Positions 51,490 through 62,530 of a DNA stretch of 64,000 nt are shown piece by piece. Numbering within the stretch: the first letter of the stretch is position 1; every line of letters starts with the position of its first letter. The notes beneath the pieces are model-generated. The model was not told the DNA's origin and searched no databases. It worked only from the letters and a program-made list of their open reading frames with translations. Source of the stretch: Fistularia commersonii (lineage: Eukaryota > Chordata > Actinopteri > Syngnathiformes > Fistulariidae); the NCBI GenBank assembly GCA_037954325.1, contig JBBMNZ010000015.1, positions 4,320,001-4,384,000 on the forward strand. Reading direction: 5' to 3'. A program made the translations under genes and the position numbers.

Positions 51490-52035
51490 AGTCTCTGACC
51501 CTCACAGGTTGGAATGGATGGAGAAAAGTGTCAGAGGTACTATGTGATAGAAGACTATCAGCCAGAATGAAAGGAAAAGTTAACAAGACAGTTGTGAGAC
51601 AGTTGATGCTGTATGGCCTAGAAACTGTTACAATGACAGAAAGACAGCAGGCAGAGCTAGAGGTCGCAGAGATGACTATGATGGGGGTCTCTTTGGGAGT
51701 GACCAGGATGGATAGGATCAAGAATGAGTCTATCAGAGGAACAGCAGATGTTAGATGTTTTGGAGAGAAAGTCAGAGAAGCCAGACTGAGATGGTACATT
51801 AATGTATAGAGGAGGGATAGTGACTACATTTGTAGACGGATGCTGGAATTGGTGGTACCAGGCAGGAGGTCTAGAGGAAGACCAAAGAGATGATTTTTTG
51901 ATGCAGAGAAAGAGGATATGAAGTTGGTTGGTGTGAGAGAGGAGGATACAGAGAATAGGGTTAGATGGAGAAGGTTGATTAGCTGCGGCGACCCCTGAAG
52001 GGAAAAGCCAAAAGAAGAAGTCTCTGACCCTCACA
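51490..52035 (+). mobile_element. 5'-truncated RTE-type LINE with 17-bp target-site duplication
   Basis: The insert 51507-52018 is flanked by AGTCTCTGACCCTCACA on both sides (51490-51506 and 52019-52035). It holds only the C-terminal part of the LINE family at 11665, starting at GWNGWRKVSEVLCDRRLSAR, with the usual GCGGCGACCCCTGAAGGG and AAGAAG end. The frame breaks with a stop at about 51808. Truncation plus a long duplication is the hallmark of target-primed reverse transcription. Confidence 0.92.
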
Positions 52036-52979
52036 CAGCAAAGTAACTCCCTTAGTAATGTTAAAGCTATTCCAAAATGCCATTTTTTTTTAAAAAAAAA
52101 AGGTCCATTAATTGTCACACGAAAACAGAATGTCAGAAGTTTGCAATAAAAGTCACATAGAGTCACAAAGAGCATAGGGACTAGTGACATCTTTACACAC
52201 TGACACAGTCTGACGACTCTCTGACAACCCGATCATCATTCATGTCATTCTTCATTCCTGCAGTTAAACCTGTCAGTCCATCGCTGGTCTGACTTAAAGC
52301 TGCAAGAGAAATCCCTCACTTCTTAACCAGTCTGACCAGTCACATCTCCATGTATGAATATGTCACAGAGAAAATCCTGGGATAGGGGAACCTTTATAAT
52401 CCACTTTTTAAATCCCTAATCCCTAATGTGTCCAATCCCATAACCTGTCTGACCTGTTATGTTAGAAGAGGTCAAAGACATCAGTATTAAAGTTGGATGT
52501 TCTTTGAGAAATCCACTTTCTTTTCCTAATGCTCGTGGAGCCTCCTGTTATGGCTAAATGTCAGTTGGCAATTTTATATTTCTGTGGAATTTTACTTATC
52601 AATGATAGTTTGTTGATATTTAAAATCAACTAAATGTTGAAAGTCAGTGACTACATCTTAGCAGTTTACATCTCTTCCATTATGTAAATATATTATATAA
52701 TGCTAGGCTTTCATTTAAACACATTAAGATAACACACTTTTCTAACATTACACTTTAAAACATACAAATAATCTATACAGTCCAGGAGGAAGAAAAATAC
52801 AGCTCAGAATGTTTCTCAAGGCTTATTGGGGATCAAAACCTCCAATCTCTAAAATACTTTCAGAACAATTTAAATACATTTAAATAATAACTGACCAAAA
52901 TTTTCTTGTCAACATTACAACACTGTTCACAGCCAGGTATGACAGTCTAATACCCTGTTAGTGGCAAATCATCCTGGGA
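52036..52979. other. AT-rich gene-free DNA
   Basis: Nothing recognised. Confidence 0.5.
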
Positions 52980-53425
52980 TACCGCCCTGTTGCCCCCTCA
53001 CTGCAAGTCCCAATGATGTATGATTGTAACGATATTCATTTAACTTATGAAACCGCTGCCCTTATCTAAGGGTATTAGCTGTTTATCTTTCAGCCGGTGA
53101 TGACAGAAAGAGAAAAAAAAAAAAAAAATTGAAAAAAGTTTTAAGCTTGGTTGCTCATTGTGGACAGAGGAGATGGAAGGAGAAACACAGCTAAACAAAA
53201 GGCAGCCAGGGAAATTTGCATGGTGCTCAATTATACATTAGCGAACATCACTTGGCAATCTGTTCATATCTATTTAATTGGATTTTAATACTGCCTGTGA
53301 TCTTGTTTCCTAATTAACAGCAGCGGCTGGCAATAAAGCAGAAGCATGCACCCAGCAACACCTTTGATCCAGGCCATATGGACTTGCTTGGAGCTCATTG
53401 GTAGTGGGAGAGAAAAATATCAGTC
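52980..53425. promoter_or_regulatory. Candidate conserved non-coding element (strongest in the window)
   Basis: Unique, GC-balanced sequence in two parts split by a poly(A) run at about 53112-53130. The left part has GATA-type cores (CCCTTATCTAAGG, GTTTATCTTTC). The right part has CTCAATTATACATTAGCG, TTTAATTGGATTTTAATAC, TTTCCTAATTAACAGC, GGCAATAAAGC, CACCTTTGATCC (TCF/LEF-like) and GGCCATATGG (E-box and CArG-like). No coding frame. Confidence 0.42.
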
Positions 53426-53605
53426 ACCTAAATATGGGCCAATGACAAGCTAGCAGAATGTGGACTTTAGTGTGTGTAAGTACGTGTGTGTCCGTATGTG
53501 TATTTGTGTGTGTGCGCATGATGGTATGTCTCATTGTAGCTGAGCCCTGTATGTGTAAACGCGTGTGTTTTTCTTGCCACGTGTTTGTATTTGCTGCTCC
53601 CTGCC

Positions 53606-53633
53606 CGTGTGTGTGTGTGTGTGTGTGTGTGTG
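53606..53633. repeat. (GT)n microsatellite
   Basis: About 14 units within a wider GT-rich stretch (53460-53700). Confidence 0.9.
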
Positions 53634-53704
53634 CATACATTGTGTTTATATGCATAGTGGACCTTGAATGTGGATGTGTGCTTGTGTGTCTGTATGTGTT
53701 CCTG

Positions 53705-53860
53705 CCAGGGGGCAAAGGGATCAGTGTGACCCCCAGATGGCGGATAAAACTCCTGCCTCGCGCCTTCATTGATTAATTTCTTTCCTGATTGGTTGTGATT
53801 ACTGATAAATAAAACATGATCTCGGGATCAGATGCAAATGAGCTCGGAGGTGGGGGGGGG
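53705..53860. promoter_or_regulatory. Candidate conserved non-coding element
   Basis: CCCCAGATGGCGGATAAAAC (CTCF/YY1-like), TTCATTGATTAATTTC, CTGATTGGTTGTGATTACTG and a GATGCAAATGAG octamer-type word in one unique block beside the GT-rich stretch. Confidence 0.38.
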
Positions 53861-54089
53861 TGCTGTTGATTGCTTTTTCAAATCTGTTTATTTCTTGCAC
53901 CGCTAACCTCAACTCTACTTTGGGGGGCAGAGTGATGGTTGAAGTGTTTTCTGCTGAAATATGGCAGACTCAGGAAATTGTCTCATGATCCTGTGATCAT
54001 GTTCATCACATCATTTTCTTACTGATCAAAAACTAATTTCTTCGTTGAAAAAGAAATAATAAGGAGAAAAAAAAACATGTATTTGTACA
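53861..54089. other. Intergenic DNA
   Basis: Nothing recognised. Confidence 0.5.
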
Positions 54090-54295
54090 TATTTATGTAT
54101 TTAACCCATCATGGTTGAACCATGAGCAGCAGGCATCTACTGAACAGTGCCAGGGGAACAGTTAAGGGTTCAGTGTCTTGATTAACAAAATTTGACAGGC
54201 TAGGAGGGGTGTGGGTATCAAACCAGGGATGTTCAGTTCCAAGGGTGACCACAGCAACCCCCTGAGCTACATCACCCTCTTTTAATACCTATTTA
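54090..54295 (-). mobile_element. tRNA-derived SINE copy
   Basis: On the minus strand the head reads GGTGATGTAGCTCAGGGGG, a clear tRNA-like A box, with a B-box-like GGTTTGATACCC, then the body shared with 18130 and 60535 (AAGACACTGAACC-type, CTCATGGTTCAACCATGATGG). The 3' tail at the left is truncated. Confidence 0.78.
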
Positions 54296-54669
54296 AAAAA
54301 GGGGTTATGGGAATGTCATGCCTTGTTCCTTGGACAACTATTGTTGTCAGACAAATAATGATGGATTAAACATTTGCAGACAAATTGGATCACCGGTGAT
54401 CAGCAGTCTATACACAAACATACAGATAGTAGTTCTTAAGCTATTCTAAGGAATACTTTTACCACCCCATTACTGAAATCAAAATCCACAGGCTGGCAGC
54501 ATACGTCAGTCTTCAATAGTTTAACCACTTGTCAATTCAATTTGCCAATACGAAATAGAGGTAGATAAGAGGTGCAAATTTTACGGATCGCTTAAAAGGT
54601 TAAGTTACAAATAATAAGCAATAGGGCTGTTGGGTTATTTCAGTTTTTATTTACAAAACATACTCTTTG
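54296..54669. other. Intergenic DNA
   Basis: Nothing recognised. Confidence 0.5.
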
Positions 54670-54945
54670 CAGGGCGGCGCAGTGGTTAGCGCTTCGGCCT
54701 CACAGCACAAAGGACCCTGGTTCAGTTCCGTGAATAGTTTATCCTTTATTAATCCCTGTGGGGAAATTTGTTCTCTGCAATTAACCCATCATGGATGAAC
54801 CATGAGCAGTAGGCTGCCGTCCACCAGCACCAGGGGAGATGTTAGGGGTTCAGTGTCTTTCTCAACGACACTTCGACAAACTAGGAGGAGCCAGGAAAGA
54901 AAGGGGACATTTGCATGTTGTCTGCGTGGGTTTCCTCCCACAGTC
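54670..54945 (+). mobile_element. tRNA-headed repeat split by a SINE insertion
   Basis: Plus-strand head GGGCGGCGCAGTGGTTAGCG, CTTCGGCCTCACAGCAC and GGTTCAGTTCC (54674-54731) belongs to the family seen at 37955. Its continuation, TTTGCATGTTGTCTGCGTGG and GTTTCCTCCCACAGTCC, resumes at about 54908. Between them (about 54738-54892) sits a minus-strand SINE tail and body like those at 18130 and 60535. Confidence 0.75.
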
Positions 54946-56110
54946 CACCCATTGCAGCTATATCAGCTTCAACTCTTCTGGGAAGGCTGTCCACAAAGTT
55001 CAGGAGTGTGTTCATGGGAATTTTTGACCATTCTTCCAGAAGCGCATTTGTGAGGTTACACACTGATTGGCTTAAAGTCGACGCTCAAATTCATCCCGAA
55101 GGTGTTCTATTGTGTTCAGGTCAGGACTCTGTGCAAGCCAGTCTAGTTCATCCACACCAGACTCTGTCATCCACGTCTTTATGGATATTGCTTTGTGCAC
55201 TGGTGCACAGTCATGTTGGAAAAGGAAGGGGCCAGCCCCAAACTGTTCCCACACAGTTGGGAGCATGGAATTGTCCAAAATGTCTTGGTAGGCTGAAGCT
55301 TTCAGAGTTCCTTTGGAACTAAGGGGCCAAGCCCAGCTTCTGAAAAACACCATAATCCCCCCTCCACCAAACTTCACACTTGGCACAATGCAGTCATACA
55401 AGTAACATTTTGCTGGCAATTGTCAAACCAGGACTCATCCATTACATTGCCAGATGGAGAGGCGTGAATCGTCACTACAGAAGATGCATCTTCACTGCTT
55501 TAGAGTCCAGTGGCAGCATGCTTTACACCACTGCATCTGACACTTTGCATTGCACTTGGTGATGTGTGGCTTAGATGCACCTGCTCGGCCATGGAAACCC
55601 ATTCCATGAAGCTCTCTGTGCACTGTTCTTGAGCTAATCTGGAGGCCACATGAAGTTTGGAGGTCTGCAGCAATTGACTCTGCAAAGTTGGCGACCTCTT
55701 GGCACCATGTGCCTCAGCGTCCGCTCAGCCAGCTCCGTCAGTTTACGTGGCCAACCACTTCGTGGCTGGGTTGCGATTGTACCAAAACACTTCCATACTC
55801 TCATAATACAGCTGACAGTTGACTGTAGAATATTTAGGAGCAAGGAAATTTCACGACTGGATTTGTTGCACCGGTGGCATCCTATCACAGTTCAACGCTG
55901 GAATTCACTGAGCTCCTGAGAGCGACCCATTCCTTCACAAATATTTGTAAAAATAGCAACACAATAGCAGCACGCACAACACAATAGCAACACAATAGCA
56001 ACACGCATGCCTAGGTACTTGATTCTATACACCTGTGGCCATGGAAGTGATTGGAACACCTAATAGCTATTATTTGGATTGTGAGCAAATACTTTTGGCC
56101 TTATAGTGTA
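54946..56110 (-). mobile_element. Tc1-like DNA transposon, truncated at the left
   Basis: Right end (56061-56110) is a Tc1-type terminal repeat, on the minus strand TACACTATAAGGCCAAAAGT. The transposase gene follows on the minus strand. Left of it the element runs directly into the tRNA-headed repeat at about 54946, without a recognisable terminal repeat, so the left end is lost. The 5' leader holds a tandem duplication of about 30 bases (55950-56010). Confidence 0.88.
55045..55930 (-). pseudogene. Tc1-like transposase pseudogene (DD34E)
   Basis: Starts with ATG at 55930-55928 (MGRSQELSEF). An in-frame TGA follows shortly after, then the paired-like helix-turn-helix (RCNKSSREISLLLNI, STVSCI) and GWPRK region (55888-55634). 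The catalytic half (55419-55072) is in another frame: VKFGGGGIMVF, then FLFQHDCAPVH with the second catalytic Asp. The final Glu is in LNTIEHLRDE, exactly 34 residues later, the DD34E spacing of Tc1. The first Asp region is in a broken frame. Multiple stops and frameshifts: inactive. Confidence 0.88.
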
Positions 56111-56149
56111 TTTTGAAACATATCTTCACTTCTCAAACTAACCAGAAAT

Positions 56150-56860
56150 CAAAAACACTTTATTGATCCCAAAGGAAATTGTATGATCCCAGCCACTCCA
56201 TATGTAAAGAAATAGAAATGAGAGCAAAACGAGATTGATAAAGAAAAGAAAATATATGGACACCATTAGTGGTGTCAGGGCTACCGCAGTCAAATACAGC
56301 CAGATGGATAATGGGATGAGAATGGATGGGATGAGATATTGTGATGTTATTACTGGACCTTACAAATTAGTTGGTTAAGTCTCTTGGTATCAACCACCCT
56401 CAGGCCTCTCTCACAGCATGCAAAAGCGTGGATGGTGGCATTGACTATGACAGACTCATAAAACATCCTGAGCATTGAACAGCTGGCAGATGTTGATGGA
56501 CCTCAGCTGCTTCAGGAGGCAGAGATGGCTCTGGCCCCTCTTGTAGACTATGTTTGAGTTTTTTTTGTCCAGGTTTATTTGCAGTCAATGTGCACATCCA
56601 GGTATTTTTAGTCCACAGCAGTCCACAGCAGTCATAGATTGGAAACCAGGTTAGCAGGTGATTTGGACCATCTTAAATCCACAATCAACTCCTTTGCCAT
56701 AGATATATGAAGCTACAGATGGTTCTGCTTGCACCAAGAGATGAAGGAGTCCACAACAGCCTGGTATTCAAACACATTATGGATCCAACTATAGCAGTCA
56801 TCAGAAAAATTCTTAAGGTGGCAGGGTTCTGTGCTGTGTCTGAAATCAGAAGTCGTTGCC
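56150..56860 (-). mobile_element. Rex1-like LINE fragment
   Basis: At the left the 3' end, on the minus strand, is AATTTCCTTTGGGATCAATAAAG. Moving right, plus-strand words CTGGCAGATGTTGATGGACC, TCTGGCCCCTCTTGTAGAC, TGGTTCTGCTTGCACCAAGA and AAGGTGGCAGGGTTCTGTG are typical of the C-terminal reverse-transcriptase region of an abundant teleost Rex1/CR1-type LINE. No intact frame. Confidence 0.62.
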
Positions 56861-57164
56861 TCATTTATGTGTCATCAGTAACTACTACATGCCTTCAGAA
56901 TAAACTAGTCTTTGATTATGGTCCAGACGAAAAAAAAGCTATGACGCACCTTGGGGATTATCACCAAGAATTCACCCTCTTGGACCCAGCCCTGCAAAGG
57001 GAGGTGTTTGTTAAATGCTATGCATTGACTCATGGGGCTTTGCCAATCACAACCTGATCCAACTTCACAAAAACATCCACCTTAGTTTCAGTGTCTGCAG
57101 GGATTAACAGCAGGATTGGCTTGAATGCATTTCGGACAACATACAGATGTTAAAGAGCAAGTGT
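56861..57164. other. Unassigned spacer between two LINE fragments
   Basis: Plus-strand frame from 56707 stays open to 57054, reading in its last part GPDEKKAMTHLGDYHQEFTL then LDPALQREVFVKC. I do not recognise it. It may belong to one of the flanking LINEs or to an older host fragment. Confidence 0.35.
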
Positions 57165-57560
57165 GCTGTCCTGAAATGTGACTATAAGAACATGGTCCTG
57201 GACACAAGCAGATGAAATGTGTTTTATCCGTAGGGTGCCTGAGCTTCACACCTTTAGATAAGGTGAGGAGCACAGACAACTGGGGAGACCTCAGTGTGGA
57301 ACTACTTCTCCAACATGTCGAAAGGGGACTCTATCACACAAACCTGATAGTTATGCCTCTATGGGACTGTTAGAGGTGTTCCAGGCACATCCAACTTGCA
57401 AGAGGCTAAATGGTTGACCAAGAGCATGCTGCAGGGATATATCAACCTATCGTGCACAGAAAGACCCTCGGGGAGCCCCAGGAATAGCCGGATTGCGTGA
57501 CTTGGGATTGGTAACATAATGACTCACCGGCAATAGGCCCTGGGACAGTGAATGAATGAA
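57165..57560 (+). mobile_element. Rex3-like LINE 3' fragment
   Basis: GGTGCCTGAGCTTCACACC, GGTGAGGAGCACAGACAACT, ATGTCGAAAGGGGACTCTAT, GAGGTGTTCCAGGCACATCC and GGGGAGCCCCAGGAA appear in the order of the Rex3-like 3' region, in the orientation opposite to the copy at 22805. It ends in a GAATGAATGAATGA tail (57550-57562). Confidence 0.75.
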
Positions 57561-58323
57561 TGACAAATATTGTCTTCATTAGAGAATAACCTAATGTATC
57601 ATTACACTAATTAGGATTGTGCGAAATGATAGATTTGAGGTGCTCATTAAAACTAGACGGAAGTAACTTCACTATTTAAACATAAATAATAAAAGCTGAC
57701 GAGTTGTGCATCTATTGAAGGTAGTCAACTTGCTTTATAAGGGATGAAACACTGATATGAGTGAGACATTTAGTAAGTTGAAGTAGTAGTGAGCAGTAGT
57801 AGCACAACAGACTCAATTCTGAGCTCATTTTGACTGGTAATGTAAATATTGAATCATGTGAATGTGAATATTGTTTTTCAGACAATGAAAAAAAGATCAT
57901 TTAAATCATCTTGAGTTACATTGCTGACTGCCCAGTACCACACATTGAAAACAAACACATGAACAAACAAAAATTCCTAAATAGACAAATAAATTGATTT
58001 ATTCGTAAATTAAACAGACATTCAGAATCGGCTTAGATGTGGAATATGTTGAGCAACTGTGGGGTGCTATGAAAAAATGGAAAGCAGGCAAATTATGAGT
58101 ACATGTCCCTACAGAACTGCTCAATCATTTACTTAACAGTGGTACAGTCAAACATCCATAAATGCACATTTGCTTTTACTAAGAAAATTGCATTACAACT
58201 CTGTGGGAAATATTGCCATTGAATGTTTATCTGTGGGAATAGAAAATGAGAGAGCTCTATATTCTTTAGAGTGCTGTGTTATCCAGGGCTCTGGATGCAG
58301 GGCAAGTGGCACATACAAAGCCG

Positions 58324-58324
<1 letters not shown>

Positions 58325-58399
<75 letters not shown>
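58325..58399. repeat. (GT)n microsatellite
   Basis: About 37 perfect units. Confidence 0.96.
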
Positions 58400-58401
<2 letters not shown>

Positions 58402-59554
58402 CTGGTTATTCTGGAGGCTCATCTTAAGCCAAAACAAACAGATTCAATGTCTTTTGAAGCCTTGATCTTAATTTGGAAATCTGGTTTCTGTGCCACAAAT
58501 GGTAATTCATAATTAGGCAGATTAGCTAAATCTGATGACTAGCAGAGGTGAAAAAAATATATATTTATACAGCAAAATATACAAAACAGGTCACAGGCTA
58601 CTAGCTGTAATGAGCTTGTGGGAAAGTAAATGAGCAGTGTGGGCTAGTCAGCGCTAAATAATCAAGATCGGGGTAGAGTGAACGATCAACACACCTATGG
58701 CTGCCTGGCATTGCTAGACCAACTCAGTAATATTTAATGATCTGATCTCCCTCGTTTCCGATAAGATTTAGGGTGAATGTTAAGTGTTGGAGACTGAACA
58801 CAGCTGTGAACAGAACAGGCTGGGCTGATATCTCCCATCACAATAAATGGAACTTCAGATGCAACAACAGTCAGAGATGAACGCAAATGTAGTCGAATGT
58901 GTTGCTTATTGTTCTCCAAATTAAAGTTGACATATTTTCCCCTTTTTCTAATCTTTGAAAAAAAGAGTGGATCATTAGACCTACTTTGGCAACCCTTGGT
59001 TTATAAGAAAAAAAATAAAAAGAATAACGTCCATTTTTTATATTCGTGACCATGAACAGTTTTCAGCTTTTGTAAATGGAACTGAATAGGCATTGGCCTC
59101 CATATTTGATATGAACACAACAGAACTTGTGCAATGGCAGATGGCATTTAAAGATCCAACACAAGTGGGTTTAAAATAAACATGCCTATATCCCCTGCAA
59201 AGATACGAACATATATATAAAGATTTTTGATTTATTAAAGCCTGGCAGCGAATACTTTATTTCAATGTTGATGGAATTCATTTGATTTTCATTTTGTTTG
59301 AACGGATGATGCAGGGTCATGTTGTAGTACTGAAAATAAGGATAAAAGTAAATGAAAAGGCAATCATTTTAGCTAATAGAAATTTAAGAATGATAAAGAA
59401 ATCAAGGGGATTTCTTTCAAGAGCGTTGTGTAGAGCATTTGGTTCAACTTTATGCATTTATGATTTGACCTTGTGCATGTTTACAATGACCACAATGTAT
59501 GAAACAAAATAATCACATTACCCTTAGCCATTGCTGTTTTACTTAATTCCGCTT

Positions 59555-59634
59555 ATACTATACTATACTATACTATACTATACAATACTATACTATACTA
59601 TACTATACTATACTATACTATACTATACTATACT
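59555..59634. repeat. (TATAC)n pentanucleotide microsatellite
   Basis: About 16 tandem ACTAT units with one variant (ACAAT) near 59583. Confidence 0.95.
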
Positions 59635-59814
59635 TTGTACATGTACATGTTTGTTAGAGTTTAAAGCAACATGAATATGAAGTAAAGTAATAGTTCTATT
59701 CAAGATGGCAAGAATCAGTAACACTATATGCAAAGATTGAAAGACCCATCATAATGCCAGCAAATGTTTTACGAAAAATTCTCATTTTAGTTGATTTATA
59801 TCTCCAAGATGATT

Positions 59815-59897
59815 TATATCTATATCTATATCTATATCTATATCTATATCTATATCTATATCTATATCTATATCTATATCTATATCTATATCTATAT
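59815..59897. repeat. (ATATCT)n hexanucleotide microsatellite
   Basis: About 14 near-perfect tandem hexamers. They give the IYIYIY and YRYRYR open frames. Confidence 0.96.
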
Positions 59898-60529
59898 ACA
59901 GTACATTTTTGACAAAAATGAAAATATATCATGTTTAAAAAGCAAAGAATTGAAGAACAAGTATCTCATAGTGAACCTGCCTGATGTGTGTTTTGCTCAT
60001 GAGTGTGTATTTGTCGCTCATTGGATTAAAGGTCTATTGTAATGAAGTGAAATCCCCAGACAGCTTTCATTTGAGGATGGTTTAGAGTCTTTTCTTTGCA
60101 AATGAAATCATGCATTTCCTTTTTGAATTTCAGATTTTCATAGAAATGATACTTTCTCTATCAACAGGATGCAGATCCACAATATTGTTTGGAATGTATG
60201 ATGTGCAGTCATACCTAGACTTCATTTACTCTCCATATTAACAAATATATGTCTTCCAAGTATGCAAGACCACTTCGCAGTGCTTGTTGCCATGAAGGTA
60301 CTGGCTGAAACTTGGAACACATTTCTTTTTCTTGTCTTTGTCATTGTGAGCACTTCAGATTTACGGCGTAATGCTTCACTCTCATGTCAGTAAATGCTTC
60401 CCTGAATGCTTATCACATGCTTTCCTAAAAAAAATGGCACCAAATATACTATCTTGAATCTTTCTCAATATCTTCAAAAATCATGCAACTGTCCATATAA
60501 AGGTATGTGACCTGTCATGCATATCATAT

Positions 60530-60757
60530 TAGGGGGGGAGTGGTGCAGGAGGTAGAGGAATTTTCTCCGGACCTTATGATTCCTGGTTCGATTCCCTGCT
60601 CCTCCTATTGTGTCGAAGTGTTGTTGAGCAAGAGACTGAATCCCTGCTGAATTGCTGCGCTGGTGGACGGCAGCCTACTGCTCATGGTTCATCCATGATG
60701 GATTAATTGCAGAGAATGAATTTCCCCACGGGGATTAATAAAGGATAAATTGTTATC
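60530..60757 (+). mobile_element. tRNA-derived SINE copy, most complete
   Basis: Head GTGGTGCAGGAGGTAGAGG with a B-box TGGTTCGATTCC, then TGTCGAAGTGTTGTTGAGCA, body CTGCTCATGGTTCATCCATG, and tail AATTTCCCCACGGGGATTAA ending in TAAAGGATAAA. It has all three SINE parts: tRNA-like promoter head, family body and LINE-like tail. Confidence 0.82.
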
Positions 60758-61939
60758 TATACAAATCTGTGCGGGTAAAGTGCATATCTTCTGAGAAAAT
60801 GTGAATTTCATGGTTAATATACTGGGCACTGATCACAATGTTCCACACATAAAAGCAAAGTTCATTTTATGTTTTTGATCTGTTATTGTGCAGCATTATC
60901 TGGGGCATTTTCTTCAATGCTTCAATTTCAACACAATATCTCTGGTGATATCATTCCTGATACACCGCCTATTACCTTTTCTTTCTTTTCAAACTGCAGG
61001 AGATAACACAGATATCTCATTTAATATTTATTTGATATTTGGACATTAGGAATATCAGAGGCTTCAAACCAATAAGGGGATTAAACTCTGTAAACTCAAC
61101 TCACAAAACGGTCATTTGTACAGATAATGAAGATGCTCTTTGAATCTAGAACAACCCCCTATTTTTTTCTCTGCAGCACAGCAAGCTGGACTTTGCACTA
61201 AGTTAAAAAAAAAAACAAGTTCAAGTTGCTGCCAAAGCAAATGATCTATGTGCAACCGATGTCCAGCGAAATGGTTTAAACTGCTCTTGCAGGAGGACCG
61301 ATTAGGACAAGTGGTTCCCCTGATGGTTAACTCCAGAGAGAAAGTGAATTATGAGGCGGACAGTTGGTGAAGATAGCTTCATGGTTTATACAGGGTAGTG
61401 CTGTGCTTTGGTTGATGGGATTTTGAGAATGAGATTTTGAGATGTGTGTGTATGCGTGTGTGTGTGTGGCGTGTGTGTATGTGTGTGCGTTTGTGTGTGC
61501 ATGTCTGCGTGTGTATGTGTCTGTGTATAAATGTCTGTTTGCAGGTTGGTACTCAGATTGGCTTTTGGGAGCGAGTATTGGCTTTTTCCTTTTGAAAGGC
61601 CCTGTCCGTTGACTAGGGATCCTTTTCTCATTAAGCCTCCTTTACCTAATCCTCCCTCCTGTTTAAAACCCCGTCCATACGTCTCCCGTCATTGGGGAAA
61701 TAAAAAGCTATTTTTCCAAGAATGCTCATGGTCTATTTGCCTTAACTGTGTTGCTCTCCCTCATTCCTTTCTCCTCCACCCCCCCCCATCTTCACCCCCC
61801 CCCCCCTTATCAATGAATGTACCACTTTAGACACAAAATAACAAACATCAAATGAGCTTGGAAATCCATTTTCACACTTTTGGCTGCCCATTTCATAGCT
61901 TTGTTTTTTTATTTATTTTTTTTTTTTTTAATTTTCTGT
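60758..61939. other. AT-rich gene-free DNA
   Basis: An imperfect GT-rich stretch lies at 61443-61530, followed by C-runs near 61780-61805. No gene recognised. Confidence 0.5.
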
Positions 61940-62530
61940 TTCAGTGGAGGCAAAGGGGAGAGGGTTCAGAGACTCAGAGTTGCCTTTGTTCATCTGCCCT
62001 CTGGCCCTCAGTGCCTGGGCGGCCAGCACCACCGGGAGTCGACTAGAGAGATCAAATGGGCAGCGGCAAGGAGCGGTGGTACCTGGCCCCGGAAGATGCC
62101 CCCTGGCACTTGCAATTAAATGAGCGAGCTCGTGAAAAAAAAAAATTCCTGCTACCGTCAATCAAAATAATTTACCCGGGCATGGTAGCTTTCTTAAAGG
62201 CGCACTGCTGCTTTTCTGACAGGGCCTGTCCACTTAATTTCAAAGCTCTTTATTCAAATCAGGGCAGAGGAGGAAGTGCCGACAAGCACGGCAACTGGGA
62301 TTCTTATCCTCTAGCCTGCAGTTGTCTTCAAAAATAATGTGAAGGAGGGGGTACAGAGGGAAAGAGATAGAGGAGAGAGAAGAGAGGCACCCGGTGAGGC
62401 AGCGTGTCATTTGAATAATATGCTGGACACTTTCAATCTCCTGGAACATAAGAGGAAAGGTTTTAAAGCGTGGGGTGCAAGGAAGCACACACTGCCCCTG
62501 GTCGCCATGCTACGGAAAAGTTAAAAGGAC
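61940..62530. promoter_or_regulatory. Candidate conserved non-coding element, GC-balanced
   Basis: One of the least AT-rich unique stretches of the desert. It includes TCAAAATAATTTACCCGGGC, CACTTAATTTCAAAGCTC, TTTGAATAATATGC and CCTTTGTTCATCTG (SOX-like). Short frames on both strands have no domain. Confidence 0.38.

Larger units (their letters stand above)
57563..60529. other. AT-rich gene-free DNA with three microsatellites
   Basis: No gene recognised. Repeats at 58325-58399, 59555-59634 and 59815-59897 are listed separately. Confidence 0.55.

Noticed and set aside
55950..56010. Short regularly repeated units as a CRISPR array
   Set aside because: Only two imperfect units inside a Tc1 leader, in a vertebrate genome.
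60540..60600. Functional tRNA gene
   Set aside because: Only A- and B-box-like words are present, without a foldable cloverleaf, and it continues into a SINE body and tail.
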